A stretch of DNA of 41,073 bases from Chthoniobacter flavus (lineage in GTDB: Bacteria; Verrucomicrobiota; Verrucomicrobiia; Chthoniobacterales; Chthoniobacteraceae). The notes beneath the pieces were generated by a model. It did no database searches and was not told the DNA's origin. It saw only the letters and a program-made list of their open reading frames with translations. The position numbers and the translations under genes are program-made. The stretch is taken from NCBI GenBank assembly GCA_945860355.1, contig CAMARB010000012.1, positions 1 to 41,073 of the forward strand, written 5' to 3'. Each line of letters opens with the position of its first letter. The stretch's first letter is position 1. Shown piece after piece: positions 33,001 through 40,864 of this stretch.

Positions 33001-34030
33001 GATCGCCCGGCTTGTTGGTGCCGACGGGGATGGCCGTCGGCAGGTTCTCGTCTTTGAGCGCCAAGTCGCGCCCCTGCGCGAGCGCCCAGAGCCGGGAGTC
33101 GCGGTTGGCGGTCAGCGTGTCGCGCTGCTGCATCTCGCGCTGCATGACCTCGTTGTTGGAGAGCTTGGCCGTTTCCGTGCCATCGGGCAGTTTCCCGGTA
33201 AAAGCCAGACGGGAACGCCCCCCATAGACGTTGTATCCGTCGATGGTCCGGTAACGCTGATGCCATTGGTGGTTCTTTTCCAGAACCGCCATGCGCAGCC
33301 GGGAAAGATCGGCGCCTGCCGGAGCTTTGCCAAAGAGGCTCTCAAAAAGCAGCGGGGCGAGCGCTTTTTCCCCCGCGTCCGTGAGGTAATGCCCGTTGAG
33401 CGTGAGAGGCTCCTTGGCTGCCGCGTAGGCCTTCTGCGAGAGGGCGAACGCGTCCACAAACGCCACGCGGTTGGCTTGCGCCACCTCGGCCATGGCGCTG
33501 GTGTAGAGCTTCAGGTTGGCGTTGGCCGCCTCCGGATCGGCAACATCCGGGTCGGAATGTTTTTCCTGTGCAATCGGAGAGAAAAGCACCACGCGCGGGG
33601 CGCCTTTCCCGCTGTAGTTCTGCCGGGCGGTGTTCTTGAGGAACGTGTCGAGGTCCGCCTTGAATTTCTCCAGCCCCCCGGGGCCGGCGCTCGCTTCGCC
33701 AAAGCCGTAAAAGGCGAAGATCACATCCGTCGCCGTCCAGGTCAGCCATTCGTCCCGGGACCCAAAATCCATGGAACGATGCCAGGTGGCCACCTCGTCC
33801 CCCGCGGCCGCCAGGTTCCGCACGACAAGCTGGTGCTGAGGGAACTGGGCGTGAAGGAGCGTTTCCAGCCAGCCGGAATGCTGGAGCCGGTCGGCCAGCG
33901 CATTGCCCAGGATGGAGATGTGATCCTGCGGACGGAGCTCGACCGCGGGGGTTTGCGCGACCAGCGCGGACGCTGGCGCCAGCAGGGCGGCGGCCAGCAG
34001 CGCGTCGCGCGGGGAAATGAAGAAATTCAT
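30047..34030 (-). CDS. Giant secreted PVC protein: SGNH-like, dehydrogenase-type propeller, HEAT repeats, azurin
   Basis: 1327 residues. Signal peptide MNFFISPRDALLAAALLAPASALVA. Residues about 30-240 resemble an SGNH hydrolase (HISILGNALADRLQHSGWLETLL, LVVRNLAAAGDE, RVVLFSPIAQE, LTLNGHYLTDAG), but the GDS nucleophile block reads GNA, so the serine is missing. Residues about 360-680 form a propeller of the membrane-bound-dehydrogenase type common in PVC bacteria (HSGMKVSLFADE, VQMAWDTRGRLWVACWPNYPG, DTDHDGKADKKTV, RPSQVNVGPDGALYFADW), with calcium-loop-like DxDxDG motifs. Helical HEAT-type repeats run to about 1150. The C-terminus is azurin-like, with ligands His1217 (MPHNIVFV), Cys1286, His1291 and Met1295 (CTFPGHWMIMWG). 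Relatives usually end in a CxxCH cytochrome; no CxxCH is present here. It is likely a periplasmic oxidoreductase passing electrons to or from copper; the substrate is unknown. It lies 19 bases after the ThuA gene. Confidence 0.9.
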   Translation of the reverse strand: MNFFISPRDALLAAALLAPASALVAQTPAVELRPQDHISILGNALADRLQHSGWLETLLHAQFPQHQLVVRNLAAAGDEVATWHRSMDFGSRDEWLTWTATDVIFAFYGFGEASAGPGGLEKFKADLDTFLKNTARQNYSGKGAPRVVLFSPIAQEKHSDPDVADPEAANANLKLYTSAMAEVAQANRVAFVDAFALSQKAYAAAKEPLTLNGHYLTDAGEKALAPLLFESLFGKAPAGADLSRLRMAVLEKNHQWHQRYRTIDGYNVYGGRSRLAFTGKLPDGTETAKLSNNEVMQREMQQRDTLTANRDSRLWALAQGRDLALKDENLPTAIPVGTNKPGDRPDLKHTFLSGEEAIAKMKVHSGMKVSLFADETRFPELVNPVQMAWDTRGRLWVACWPNYPGRTPSSKTGDTLLVLEDTDHDGKADKKTVFLADLNGPTGFQFHKDGVLVMQAPDLWFARDTDGDGKADTRERILMGLDSADSHHQTNAMALEPGGAVYLSDGVFHRSQVETARGVVRNNDGAIFRFEPNTGKFEIYASYGFANPHGRVFDRWGNDIITDATGNASYFGPAISGRLDEGKHPAIKQFWARPSRPCPGTGLLSSRHFPEVFQGNFLNCNVISILGIFRVGVTQDGSGLIGETLENLVTSEPSDNPNFRPSQVNVGPDGALYFADWSNAIIGHMQHHLRDPNRDDKHGRIYRVTYEGRPLVEKPRIHGQSVEALLDLLKTPEDGTRELAKVELGKHAPEKVAAAAKTWVAKLDPKDPEYEHHRLEGLWVHQWQNRVDTGLLAAVLESPEPRARAAAVRVLCYWRDRVPNALALLKTAATDSDSRVRLQAVRAASFFSGADTVPAVEIVHAALGKELDYYLEYTAREALRQLEKVPAKMIVPQNPAALSFVLNRLTNAELAQAPAQEAVWLAQVDRRGINPDVRERALGLLAKAHQSDQAGELLAALERNDDSRGDLPAVATELAKALVLCKPAQLAKTRAAIVALGLKAKINPVLRGAYAALVVADGKADALWAQTATDAKGRTALLDSLGLVPDPGLRAKFHPLLTESLAAAGLPGPVRSAALKALPLTGPEFAKASFALLTKEMKDGRNRSIAARALTQLPKDAWSREEAAPVVESIISWGKSVPEKSRTGQDYVETLQVGQELAALLPPESANGLRRQLRALGVPVFVIKTVHEQMRYDTPRIVVEPGKPLEVIFENLDSMPHNIVFVTPGARESVATAAQTMSPTKLDKKGRAYVPTSDKILEASKIIEPGQKQTLKFNAPEKPGEYEYVCTFPGHWMIMWGKMVVTPDVDKYLNEKSTTAAANPAGQILKP

Positions 34031-34049
34031 GGGGGGGAGACGGCTGGGG

Positions 34050-35084
34050 TTATTTTTGGGACCCGGGGGTGATTTGAGGGAGGGACCGCCCCAATGCGTG
34101 GTCGTCAGGGGTGACGCCTTGACGGAATTTTTTAAATCCGTAGGGCAGCGGATAAAACGGATCCACGTAGGTCACATCAGCGGCGGAAGGCACTTGGAGT
34201 TCGAGGCCCCAATACACCGCGTTGACGACCAGGCGGCGCAGGTCGGCGCTCTCGAGATCGGTCGCGGCCCCCATGGTGGTGCAGAAGACCCGGTTGGGTT
34301 TGCCCCCCTCGTTGGGCACGGTCCGTGTCCAAGCCACGGGCATCATGGGCGTGTTGACGTCCTGTTCGGCTTTGTCCGTGGCGCGTTTTTTGACGTAGGC
34401 CGCCGGCGGATCGTTGGGATTCATCCCTTTCAGCACCTGGCCCCGCAGCAAAATCCGCGCGTCCTGGGGCGGATGCGCCTCGTACACGTCGGTGGGTCCG
34501 AACACATCCTTGACCCCGCGCAGGATGGGCTCGTTTTCCGCGCCGGGCTCGATCAGGCCCCGGGTGGCTTCGAAAGCGTGTTTTCCCCAGTGGGACACCC
34601 AGCCTTCGCCGAGCACGTCCTTGCCGAACTGGGAGTAACCCTTGAAGGCGCCCTCCGAGACCCGGAATGCGTGAGTGGAGGTGCGCAACGCCACAATGGG
34701 CACCCCGCGTTTCCGGGCGGCATCGAACCGGCCGAAGGTTTCCTCCGGCCAGTTCCGGAACCGGGCCAGCATCACAATCCCGTCGGCGGTGTCGAGGGCT
34801 TCGGGTTGGGAAAGTGACTTCTGGTTGTTCGGGTCGATCGTGCCGTCTTCTCCGAGTGAAAAGAGCACGGTGCAACGGAACCCGTGCCGTTGGCTGAGAA
34901 TCTTGGCCAGCATCGGCAGCCCCTCTTCGGAGCGGTACTCCTCGTCGCCGGAAACGAAAACGAGGTGTTTGCCCTGGCCCGCCCCGGGCTGGGCGGCGTA
35001 GGTGATGCTGGAATTGGCGGCTTGGGTGAACGGCGCGGCAAGGGTGAGCAGCGCTCCGGTAAGCAGGAGGAGGGGAGTTTTCAT
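34050..35084 (-). CDS. Secreted ThuA-domain protein
   Basis: About 344 residues from ATG 35082-35084, which gives the signal peptide MKTPLLLLTGALLTLAAPFTQA; the 43 upstream track residues are rejected. The ThuA (type-1 glutamine-amidotransferase-like) fold is visible in KHLVFVSGDEEYRSEEGLPMLAKILSQRHGFRCTVLFS, LDTADGIVMLARFRNWPEETFGRFDAARKRGVPIVALRTSTHAF, KHAFEATRGLIEP, and VFCTTMGAATDLESADLRRLVVNAVYWGL. ThuA was named from rhizobial trehalose utilisation; in PVC bacteria it is often next to secreted sugar dehydrogenase-type proteins, as here. It is probably involved in periplasmic sugar oxidation, but its reaction is not established. It is the first gene of a two-gene operon with the azurin-fused protein. 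Confidence 0.9.
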   Translation of the reverse strand: MKTPLLLLTGALLTLAAPFTQAANSSITYAAQPGAGQGKHLVFVSGDEEYRSEEGLPMLAKILSQRHGFRCTVLFSLGEDGTIDPNNQKSLSQPEALDTADGIVMLARFRNWPEETFGRFDAARKRGVPIVALRTSTHAFRVSEGAFKGYSQFGKDVLGEGWVSHWGKHAFEATRGLIEPGAENEPILRGVKDVFGPTDVYEAHPPQDARILLRGQVLKGMNPNDPPAAYVKKRATDKAEQDVNTPMMPVAWTRTVPNEGGKPNRVFCTTMGAATDLESADLRRLVVNAVYWGLELQVPSAADVTYVDPFYPLPYGFKKFRQGVTPDDHALGRSLPQITPGSQK

Positions 35085-35412
35085 AGAGGAGGACCCATCA
35101 AGGGTGCCGGAACAACCCGCTTCACCCGACAAAACCGGACAGAGTTTTTTCAAAAAAATGAAGCCGCACCCGGCATACTCGGCGGGCAAGATTCCCGGCC
35201 CCTCCTTCGACATCGACTGAATCCCGGGCTATCTTCAGCGCGTGAGCGTGACGCGCTTTCTCTCGGCAGAGCCCTCCGCCGCCCTCCACCGCAGAAAATA
35301 GCAAAAACGGAGTCCGCCCGGCCAATCCCCGGGCAACACCACCCATGCGCCCGCATTCGCAAACCGCAGAGCGCACCCGAGCATCCGCGATCGGGAATAC
35401 GATACGAGAGTG
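35085..35412. promoter_or_regulatory. Divergent regulatory region between ThuA operon and Cys-rich copper protein
   Basis: The 328 bases contain no gene. Features: AT-rich GTTTTTTCAAAAAAATG near 35142-35159, a likely promoter patch for the ThuA side; a perfect 7-bp inverted repeat AGCGCGT-gagcgtg-ACGCGCT (35237-35257), a candidate operator or hairpin; and TACGAT near 35392-35402, a possible -10 for the plus-strand gene. No full promoter can be fixed by eye. Confidence 0.4.
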
Positions 35413-35811
35413 ATGAAAGACCTCGAGCACCTCTGGAAATCGCATCCGCTGGATCCCGAAAAAAACCGAGCCCCGCTGCTGGCCTGTATCGAAGCGTGTT
35501 CGGCCTGCGCTGTGCTGTGCGGCGCCTGCAACGACGCCTGCATCGCGGAGAACGACCCGGCGTCAATCCGGGGCTGCATCCGGGCGACGGCCGACTGCGC
35601 CGACATTTGCCTAGCCACGCTCCGCATCCTGCTGCGCCTGAGCGCGACCCACGCGGAACTCCTCAGATCCCAGCTGCGAACCTGTCAAACGGCCTGCGAG
35701 ATCTGCGCGGCAGAGTGCGATCGGCTCCATTCGACCCACCCGCATTGCCACGTCTGCGAGGAAGCCTGCAAACGGTGCTCTCAAGCGTGCTGGGAACTGG
35801 CCTCCTGCTGA
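35413..35811 (+). CDS. Four-helix-bundle copper-binding protein (DUF326/Csp-like)
   Basis: 132 residues from ATG 35413; the track start 35410 is a GTG immediately before it. There are 19 cysteines, mostly as CxxxC or CxxC on predicted helices: LLACIEACSACAVLCGACNDACIAEND, IRGCIRATADCADICLATLRI, LRTCQTACEICAAECDRLH and HCHVCEEACKRCSQACWELASC. This matches the DUF326/Csp copper-storage family, which packs Cu(I) inside a four-helix bundle through paired Cys. No signal peptide is visible, so it resembles cytosolic Csp3-type members. It is divergent from the ThuA/azurin-fused operon, hinting at a shared copper theme. Copper regulation is expected but no operator is proven. Confidence 0.92.
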   Translation: MKDLEHLWKSHPLDPEKNRAPLLACIEACSACAVLCGACNDACIAENDPASIRGCIRATADCADICLATLRILLRLSATHAELLRSQLRTCQTACEICAAECDRLHSTHPHCHVCEEACKRCSQACWELASC

Positions 35812-35835
35812 GAGACCAGGCCCCCCCGCACCCTC

Positions 35836-36240
35836 TTACAGCCAGGTCCCGTCGGGAATCACCGTCCCCTTGGGCACCACAATGATGCCGTCCCGCACGT
35901 AAAAAAGCGGGCCGTCGAAGTTCTCAGGTTTCCCCTCGGGCGTGATCACCACGCCGTTCCCGATCCGGGCGTGTTTGTCGATAATCGCGTGGTCGATCAC
36001 GCAGTTGTGGCCGATCCCCAGATCCGGCCCGGGCAACCGCAGGGCGTTGTCCACGTCGTAGAAATCCGCCCCCATCACGATGCTGTTGCGGATGGTGGAC
36101 CCGCTCTTGATGTAGGAGCGCACCCCGATCACGGACCGCTCGATGTGCGCGTCGTCGATGATGCAGCCGTCGGAAATAATCGCCTGCCGCACCGTGGCCC
36201 AGCGCGGTCGGATCGCCCCCCGTCCTCCAAACGGGTCCAT
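35836..36240 (-). pseudogene. glgC: Truncated glucose-1-phosphate adenylyltransferase (glgC) C-terminal remnant
   Basis: 134 codons encode only the left-handed beta-helix end of GlgC: AIISDGCIIDDAHIERSVIGVRSYIKSGSTIRNSIVMGADFY, LGIGHNCVIDHAIIDKHARIGNGVVI and the canonical tail GPLFYVRDGIIVVPKGTVIPDGTWL. Full GlgC is about 410-430 residues; the whole nucleotidyltransferase domain is absent, and the sequence upstream of ATG 36240 shows no glgC similarity in any frame I read. The first residues (MDPFGGRGAIRPRWATVRQ) look like a junction. It cannot make ADP-glucose. The break falls at the border of the unusual right-hand island, so it probably records the recombination that brought the island in. 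Confidence 0.88.
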
Positions 36241-36535
36241 CCAACCCGAGAGAGCTGGAGACCAATGTTTTCCCAGAAAACGCTTTCCGAGGGCGAACAG
36301 GTGATTTTACGGCAGTTGAACAACTGCGAAAGGCGCTGTGTGACTCCCTTGCATCAAACTGGCCAAGTTCCGCATCCCGCTTAAATCCCTCCCCGTGGGA
36401 CCGCTTCCGCGTTAACGCGTTTTAGATAGTTTGTGTCTCTCCACGATCGACACCAAGATCCACGCCTCCCCGAGTCCTCCCGCGTAGCCGTCGCAACAAA
36501 TCGCGTCAGCAATGCTTAGATGGCCGAAAACAATC
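36241..36535. other. Intergenic junction DNA at the island border, palindrome-rich
   Basis: The 295 bases between the glgC remnant and the helicase scrap hold no recognised gene. Three tight palindromes lie here: GTTTTC-cca-GAAAAC (about 36267-36281), GCAGTTG-aa-CAACTGC (36312-36327) and CGCGTTAACGCG (36408-36419), the last followed by TTTTAGAT. They could be recombination, operator or terminator sequences. No tRNA or integrase was found beside them. Confidence 0.45.
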
Positions 36536-36667
36536 ATGCTCACTTACGCCCCAGGATCCCGTGTTGTCATCCGCGACGAAGAATGGCTCGAATGGGTGGA
36601 AGACACCATGAACACGGAACCGGACCCGTTTTTGCAGGTGGTGGCAGCCGTCCAACACAGGGCTTGA
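36536..36667 (+). pseudogene. N-terminal scrap of an SNF2/DEAD-type helicase
   Basis: A 43-residue ORF too short for emphasis in the track. MLTYAPGSRVVIRDEEWL closely resembles the extreme N-terminus that I recall from large SNF2-like helicases (YAPGSRVVIRDAEWIVR...), which often accompany Eco57I-class methyltransferases in DISARM-like loci. After residue 18 the sequence switches to EWVEDTMNTEPDPFLQVVAAVQHRA and stops, so hundreds of helicase residues have been lost, probably by deletion joining the first codons to a distant part. The identification rests on a short motif recalled from memory; the methyltransferase remnant 1.2 kb downstream supports it. Confidence 0.5.
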
Positions 36668-36701
36668 AAAAGGCGCCGCCTCCTCCATATTGCGTCGCAA
36701 A

Positions 36702-37880
36702 ATGGAATTAACTCCGCGATTTTTCCAGCCGTCCGCCGATTCTTTTTTCCTCTTCGGCCCGCGCGGCACCGGCAAAACCTCGTGGTCCCAGTCTCTCTTC
36801 CCCAACGCACTCCGCTTCGACCTTCTCGATCCCGCCACCCTCCGCGAACTCGCCGCTCAACCCGAACGCCTCCGCCAACGCATCGATGCCCATCCCGAGG
36901 CTCGCCACATCCTCCTCGATGAAGTCCAAAAACTCCCCGAACTCCTCGAGGTCGTCCACCTGTTGCTCGAACAAAAACGCGGACTCCAGTTCATCCTCAC
37001 CGGCTCCAGCGCGCGCAAATTAAGACGCGCCGGCGTCAATCTCCTCGGAGGACGCGCCGCCCAAAAAAGCCTGCACCCCTACATGGCCGCCGAGCTCGGG
37101 GACCGCTTCCAGCTCGAAACCGCCCTCCAACTCGGCCTCCTGCCCGTGGTCCTTGGCGCACAGAATCCCGGGGAAATCCTGCGCGCCTACAACGGCCTCT
37201 ATCTCCGGGAAGAAGTCCAAGCCGAAAGCCTCGTCCGCAACGTGGGCAGCTTCGCACGGTTTCTCGAGGCCATGTCTTTCTCCCACGGCTCCGTGCTCAA
37301 CCTCGCCAACGTCGCCCGCGACTGCCAGGTCAACCGCAAGACCGCCGAGGGATACCTCGAAATCCTCGAGGACCTCCTGCTCGGGTTCCGCCTCCCCGTC
37401 TTCTCCCGGCGCGCCCAGCGCGCCCTCGCCGCGCATCCCAAGTTTTTCTTTTTCGACACCGGGGTCTTCCGGGCCAACCGCCCCGCAGGCCCGCTCGACG
37501 CACCGGCGGAAATCGACGGCGCCGCCTTGGAAGGCCTGGTCGCTCAGCACCTGCGCGCTTGGTGCGATTACACCGGTGAATCCCAGCAGCTTTTCTACTG
37601 GCAGACCCGGTCGCAAAATGAAGTCGACTTCGTCGTCTACGGCTCCCGGGGCCTGCACGCATTGGAGGTGAAAAACACCTCCAGAATCCGCCCCGCGGAT
37701 CTCCGCGGGCTCCGCGCTTTCGGCGAGGATTATCCCGAGGCCACCCGCTGGCTTCTCTACCGCGGGCGCGAACGCCTCGTGTGCGAAGGGGTCCTCTGTG
37801 TGCCCGTCGCGGAGTTCCTCGCCGAACTTCGACCCGGCTCCTTTCCCCGGTCCGTTTCTCCCGCCCAAGCGCCCCACTGA
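36702..37880 (+). CDS. AAA ATPase with DUF4143 (AAA_14 type)
   Basis: 392 residues from ATG 36702; the track start 36690 is TTG. The N-terminal ATPase has Walker A FGPRGTGKT, Walker B ILLDEVQKLPEL, sensor FILTGSSARKLRRAGVNLLGGRAA and the family segment LHPYMAAELGD. The C-terminal DUF4143 part has NVARDCQVNRKTAEGYLEILEDLLLGFRLPVF, FFFFDTGVFRANRP and the nuclease-like SQNEVDFVVYGSRGLHALEVKNTSR, which resembles a PD-(D/E)xK core (E-VDF...EVK). The gene looks intact. It lies 8 bases before the methyltransferase and shares its C-ended codon use, so they are probably co-transcribed. Function in this family is poorly established; mobility or defence roles are proposed from context. Confidence 0.9.
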   Translation: MELTPRFFQPSADSFFLFGPRGTGKTSWSQSLFPNALRFDLLDPATLRELAAQPERLRQRIDAHPEARHILLDEVQKLPELLEVVHLLLEQKRGLQFILTGSSARKLRRAGVNLLGGRAAQKSLHPYMAAELGDRFQLETALQLGLLPVVLGAQNPGEILRAYNGLYLREEVQAESLVRNVGSFARFLEAMSFSHGSVLNLANVARDCQVNRKTAEGYLEILEDLLLGFRLPVFSRRAQRALAAHPKFFFFDTGVFRANRPAGPLDAPAEIDGAALEGLVAQHLRAWCDYTGESQQLFYWQTRSQNEVDFVVYGSRGLHALEVKNTSRIRPADLRGLRAFGEDYPEATRWLLYRGRERLVCEGVLCVPVAEFLAELRPGSFPRSVSPAQAPH

Positions 37881-37888
37881 CCCACCCC

Positions 37889-40864
37889 ATGCCCGTCGCC
37901 GACACCGTCCAAACCTTCGCCGGCATCGCCAACGAAAACGAATTCTACGGCCATCATTACCTCTCCGAGGTCTTCAAGGGCGATATCCGTGCACTCATCG
38001 AACGCTGGCAGGCTGCCGAGGACGCCGCCGCCGATTCCGAGAAACCCAACGTCCGCGCGCCCCACCGCAAACTCGCCGGCACCGGCGCCCGCTTTTTCAA
38101 GCTCCTGGCCGACCTCCCGCGCCTCCGCGAACCCGCCGAACGCATCCGGGCCCATCGCGCCCTGCACACCCCTCTCCTCGAAGCCCTCGGCTTCCAGCTC
38201 CACCCCCAGCTCCTCACCCTCCAACCCGGGATGCCCCTGCCCGCTTGGACTCGCCTTGGAAACCCACTCCATCCCCCGCGCCTTGTCATCCTCCCAGCCT
38301 ACGCCCCCGGCGCCGAAGACGACGACACCCTCGACCATCGCCTCCGGCCCGAGCACTACGCCGACCTCGATGTCGCCGAAGTCCCGGCCCCGCTCCTGAA
38401 CCTCTCCTGGAGCGATCTCCTCTCCGAAGCCGTTTTCGGCTCCGATCAGCCCCCGCGCTTCCTCCTCCTCATCGGCTTCAAGGAATGGCTCCTCGTTGAC
38501 CGCTTCAAATGGCCCAATAACCGCCTCCTGCGCTTTGACTGGACCGAGATCCTCGACCGCAAAGACCCTTACACACTCCAAGCCGCCGCCGCCCTTCTCC
38601 ACAGGGAGAGCCTCGCCCCGGAATCCGGCGACTGCCTCCTTGAAGGCCTCGATGAAAACGCCCACAAACACGCGTTCGGCGTTTCCGAGGACCTCAATTA
38701 CGCCCTGCGCGAGGCCATCGAACTCCTCGGCAACGAGGCCGTCTCCCAGCTCCGCCAAAAAGCCGTGGCCGCCAAGCAGGGCTTTTACTCCGGCAAAGAC
38801 GCCGTGGACGCGGGCGACCTCAGCCTTGAATGTCTGCGCCTGGTCTATCGGCTCCTCTTTTTGTTCTACATCGAGGCCCGCCCCGAACTCGGGTATGTCC
38901 CCGTCCTGAAAAGCGACACCTACGCCAAGGGCTACAGCCTCGAATCCCTCCGCGAACTCGAACTCGTCCACCTCGCCTCCCCCGAAGCCCGCGACGGCAC
39001 CTTCTTCGACCAATCCCTGCGCCGCCTCTTTTCCCTCATCGCCAACGGCTGCGGCCCCTCCGCCTCGCGCGCTCTCACCCAATCCACCTGGGCCGCCCAC
39101 ACCAAGGACGCCTTCGCCCTCGCCTCGCTCGACAGCAAACTCTTCGATCCCGACGCCACCCCGCTCCTCAACACCGTCGTCTTCCCCAACCGCGTCTGGC
39201 AGGCTGTCCTCAAGCTCATGTCCCTTTCCAAGGGGCGCCGCAAGGGCCGGGTCAGCTACCAGTTGCTCTCCATCAACCAGCTCGGCGCCGTGTATGAGGC
39301 GCTCCTTTCCTACCGCGGTTTCTTCGCCCCGGAAGACCTCTACGAAGTCCAGCCCGAGGCCCGCCGCGCCCCGCGCGCCGCCGCCCCGGCCGAAGACACG
39401 GACGACGCCGAAACCGACGGGGACGACACCGCCGCCGCCGAGGGTTCCGAAGCCGGCGGAGCCACCGATGTGATGGATTCCGCGTGGTTCGTGCCCGCCA
39501 GCCGCATCGAACCCTACACCGTCGGCGAACGCGTCCACGACACCGACGACCTCGGCCGGAGCGTCCTGCGCAGGTACCCGCGCGACACCTTCATCTACCG
39601 GCTCGCAGGACGCGACCGCGAAAAGAGCGCGTCGTTTTACACCCCGCAGGTGCTCACCCGATGTCTGGTGAAGTACGCGCTCAAGGAACTGCTTGCCGAC
39701 AAGAGCGCCGCCCAGATCCTCGAACTCACCGTGGTCGAACCGGCCATGGGCAGCGCCGCGTTCTTGAACGAAGCCGTCAACCAGCTCGCCGAAGCCCATC
39801 TCCAAAGGCGCCAGGCGGAACTGGGCAGGCGCATCCCCCACGAACGCTACACCACGGAACTCCAAAAGGTCCGGATGTACATCGCCGACCGGAATGTCTT
39901 CGGCGTGGACCTCAACCCCATCGCCACCGAGCTGGCCGAGGTCAGCCTCTGGCTCAACGCCATCTTCGGCGAGGAACCCGAGCCCGGGCAGCCGCCCAAA
40001 CCGGCGCGCGTCCCGTGGTTTGGCTACCAGTTGTTTGCGGGCAACAGCCTCGTCGGCGCGCGCCGCGAAGTCTTTTCCAGCACGCTCCTCGGCGCGCGCA
40101 GCACCACCAAATGGCACGAAACCGCCCCCGAACGCCTCGACCCGCGCACCCTCCTTGCCGGAGGCCGCCCGGAGGGTGCCGTCTATCATTTCCTGCTGCC
40201 CGATCCGGGCATGGCCGATTATTCCGACAAGGTCGCCAAGAGTTTGTACAAGACCGATTTCGATCGGCTCAAAACGTGGCGGCGCGAGTTCTGCAAACCC
40301 CTGGAACGCCAGCGACAGTGCAAAAGATCACCGTCCAAAACCTCGACGCGTGGGTGGGCGCCTTTTTGCGCCGAAACCGTTACGAGTTCCGCATCATCTT
40401 CAGCCGGAAAAACGATGAGGGGGCCCGCAAGGCTTGGGAACTGGCGCTCTCCCTCTCAGATCCGACTCTCGGATTATCACCCGCCTTTTATGAGGAGGAG
40501 TTTGATCGCGTCATCGCTCCTCAGGGCATCACAACGCGGGACGAATACCGCCAGGCCAAACGCACCGGTCGGGGCGTCGTGCTCAACCGCGCCAAACGCG
40601 ACGCCATCTGGCCTGTGTTCGAGGAATACCGCACGGGCCTCAGCAGCCGGAAACTCAAGGAGGTCGATGATGCCTACCGCGACGCCGCCGCGCTTCTCAA
40701 AGAAAACCAGAGCGGATTCGCCTCCGTCGTGGTCGATGAAACCCAGGACTTTGGTCCGCAAGCCCTCCGACTATTGCGCGCGATGGCGCCGCCCGGACCC
40801 AACGACCTTTTCTTTGTGGGCGACGGCCATCAACGCATCTACAACCGCAACCGTTCTTCGATGA
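37889..40864 (+). pseudogene. Truncated Eco57I-class adenine methyltransferase (DISARM DrmMI-like), frame-broken
   Basis: ATG 37889 starts a clear family N-terminus (DTVQTFAGIANENEFYGHHYLSEVFKGDI). Conserved blocks include LLLIGFKEWLLVDRFKWPNNRLLRFDW, NAHKHAFGVSEDLNYALREAIELLGNEA, SLECLRLVYRLLFLFYIEARPELGYVP, SYQLLSINQLGAVYEALLSYRGFF and SASFYTPQVLTRCLVKYALKELL. The SAM-binding motif is VVEPAMGSAAF (615-625), followed by GVDLNPIATELAEVSLWLN (about 672-690) and GNSLVGAR (718-725). Similarity stops near residue 809 (DRLKTWRREFCKPL, about base 40312), before the catalytic NPP(F/Y/W) motif. The ORF then runs about 180 nonsense residues to a stop at 40864 because another gene continues in a different frame. 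Such enzymes normally exceed 1200 residues. Catalysis should be lost. The DISARM-like label is from memory of the family. Confidence 0.85.

Noticed and set aside
36408-36426. CGCGTTAACGCG followed by TTTTAGAT as a third mobile-repeat end
   Set aside because: Only TTTTAGAT matches; the GAGCCC part of the terminus is absent and no partner end or duplication is present.
37757-40189. 810-residue minus-strand ORF opposite the methyltransferase
   Set aside because: It is a shadow of C-ended codons on the other strand; its composition (Gly/Glu/Val repeats) matches no family, while the plus frame has clear conserved blocks.
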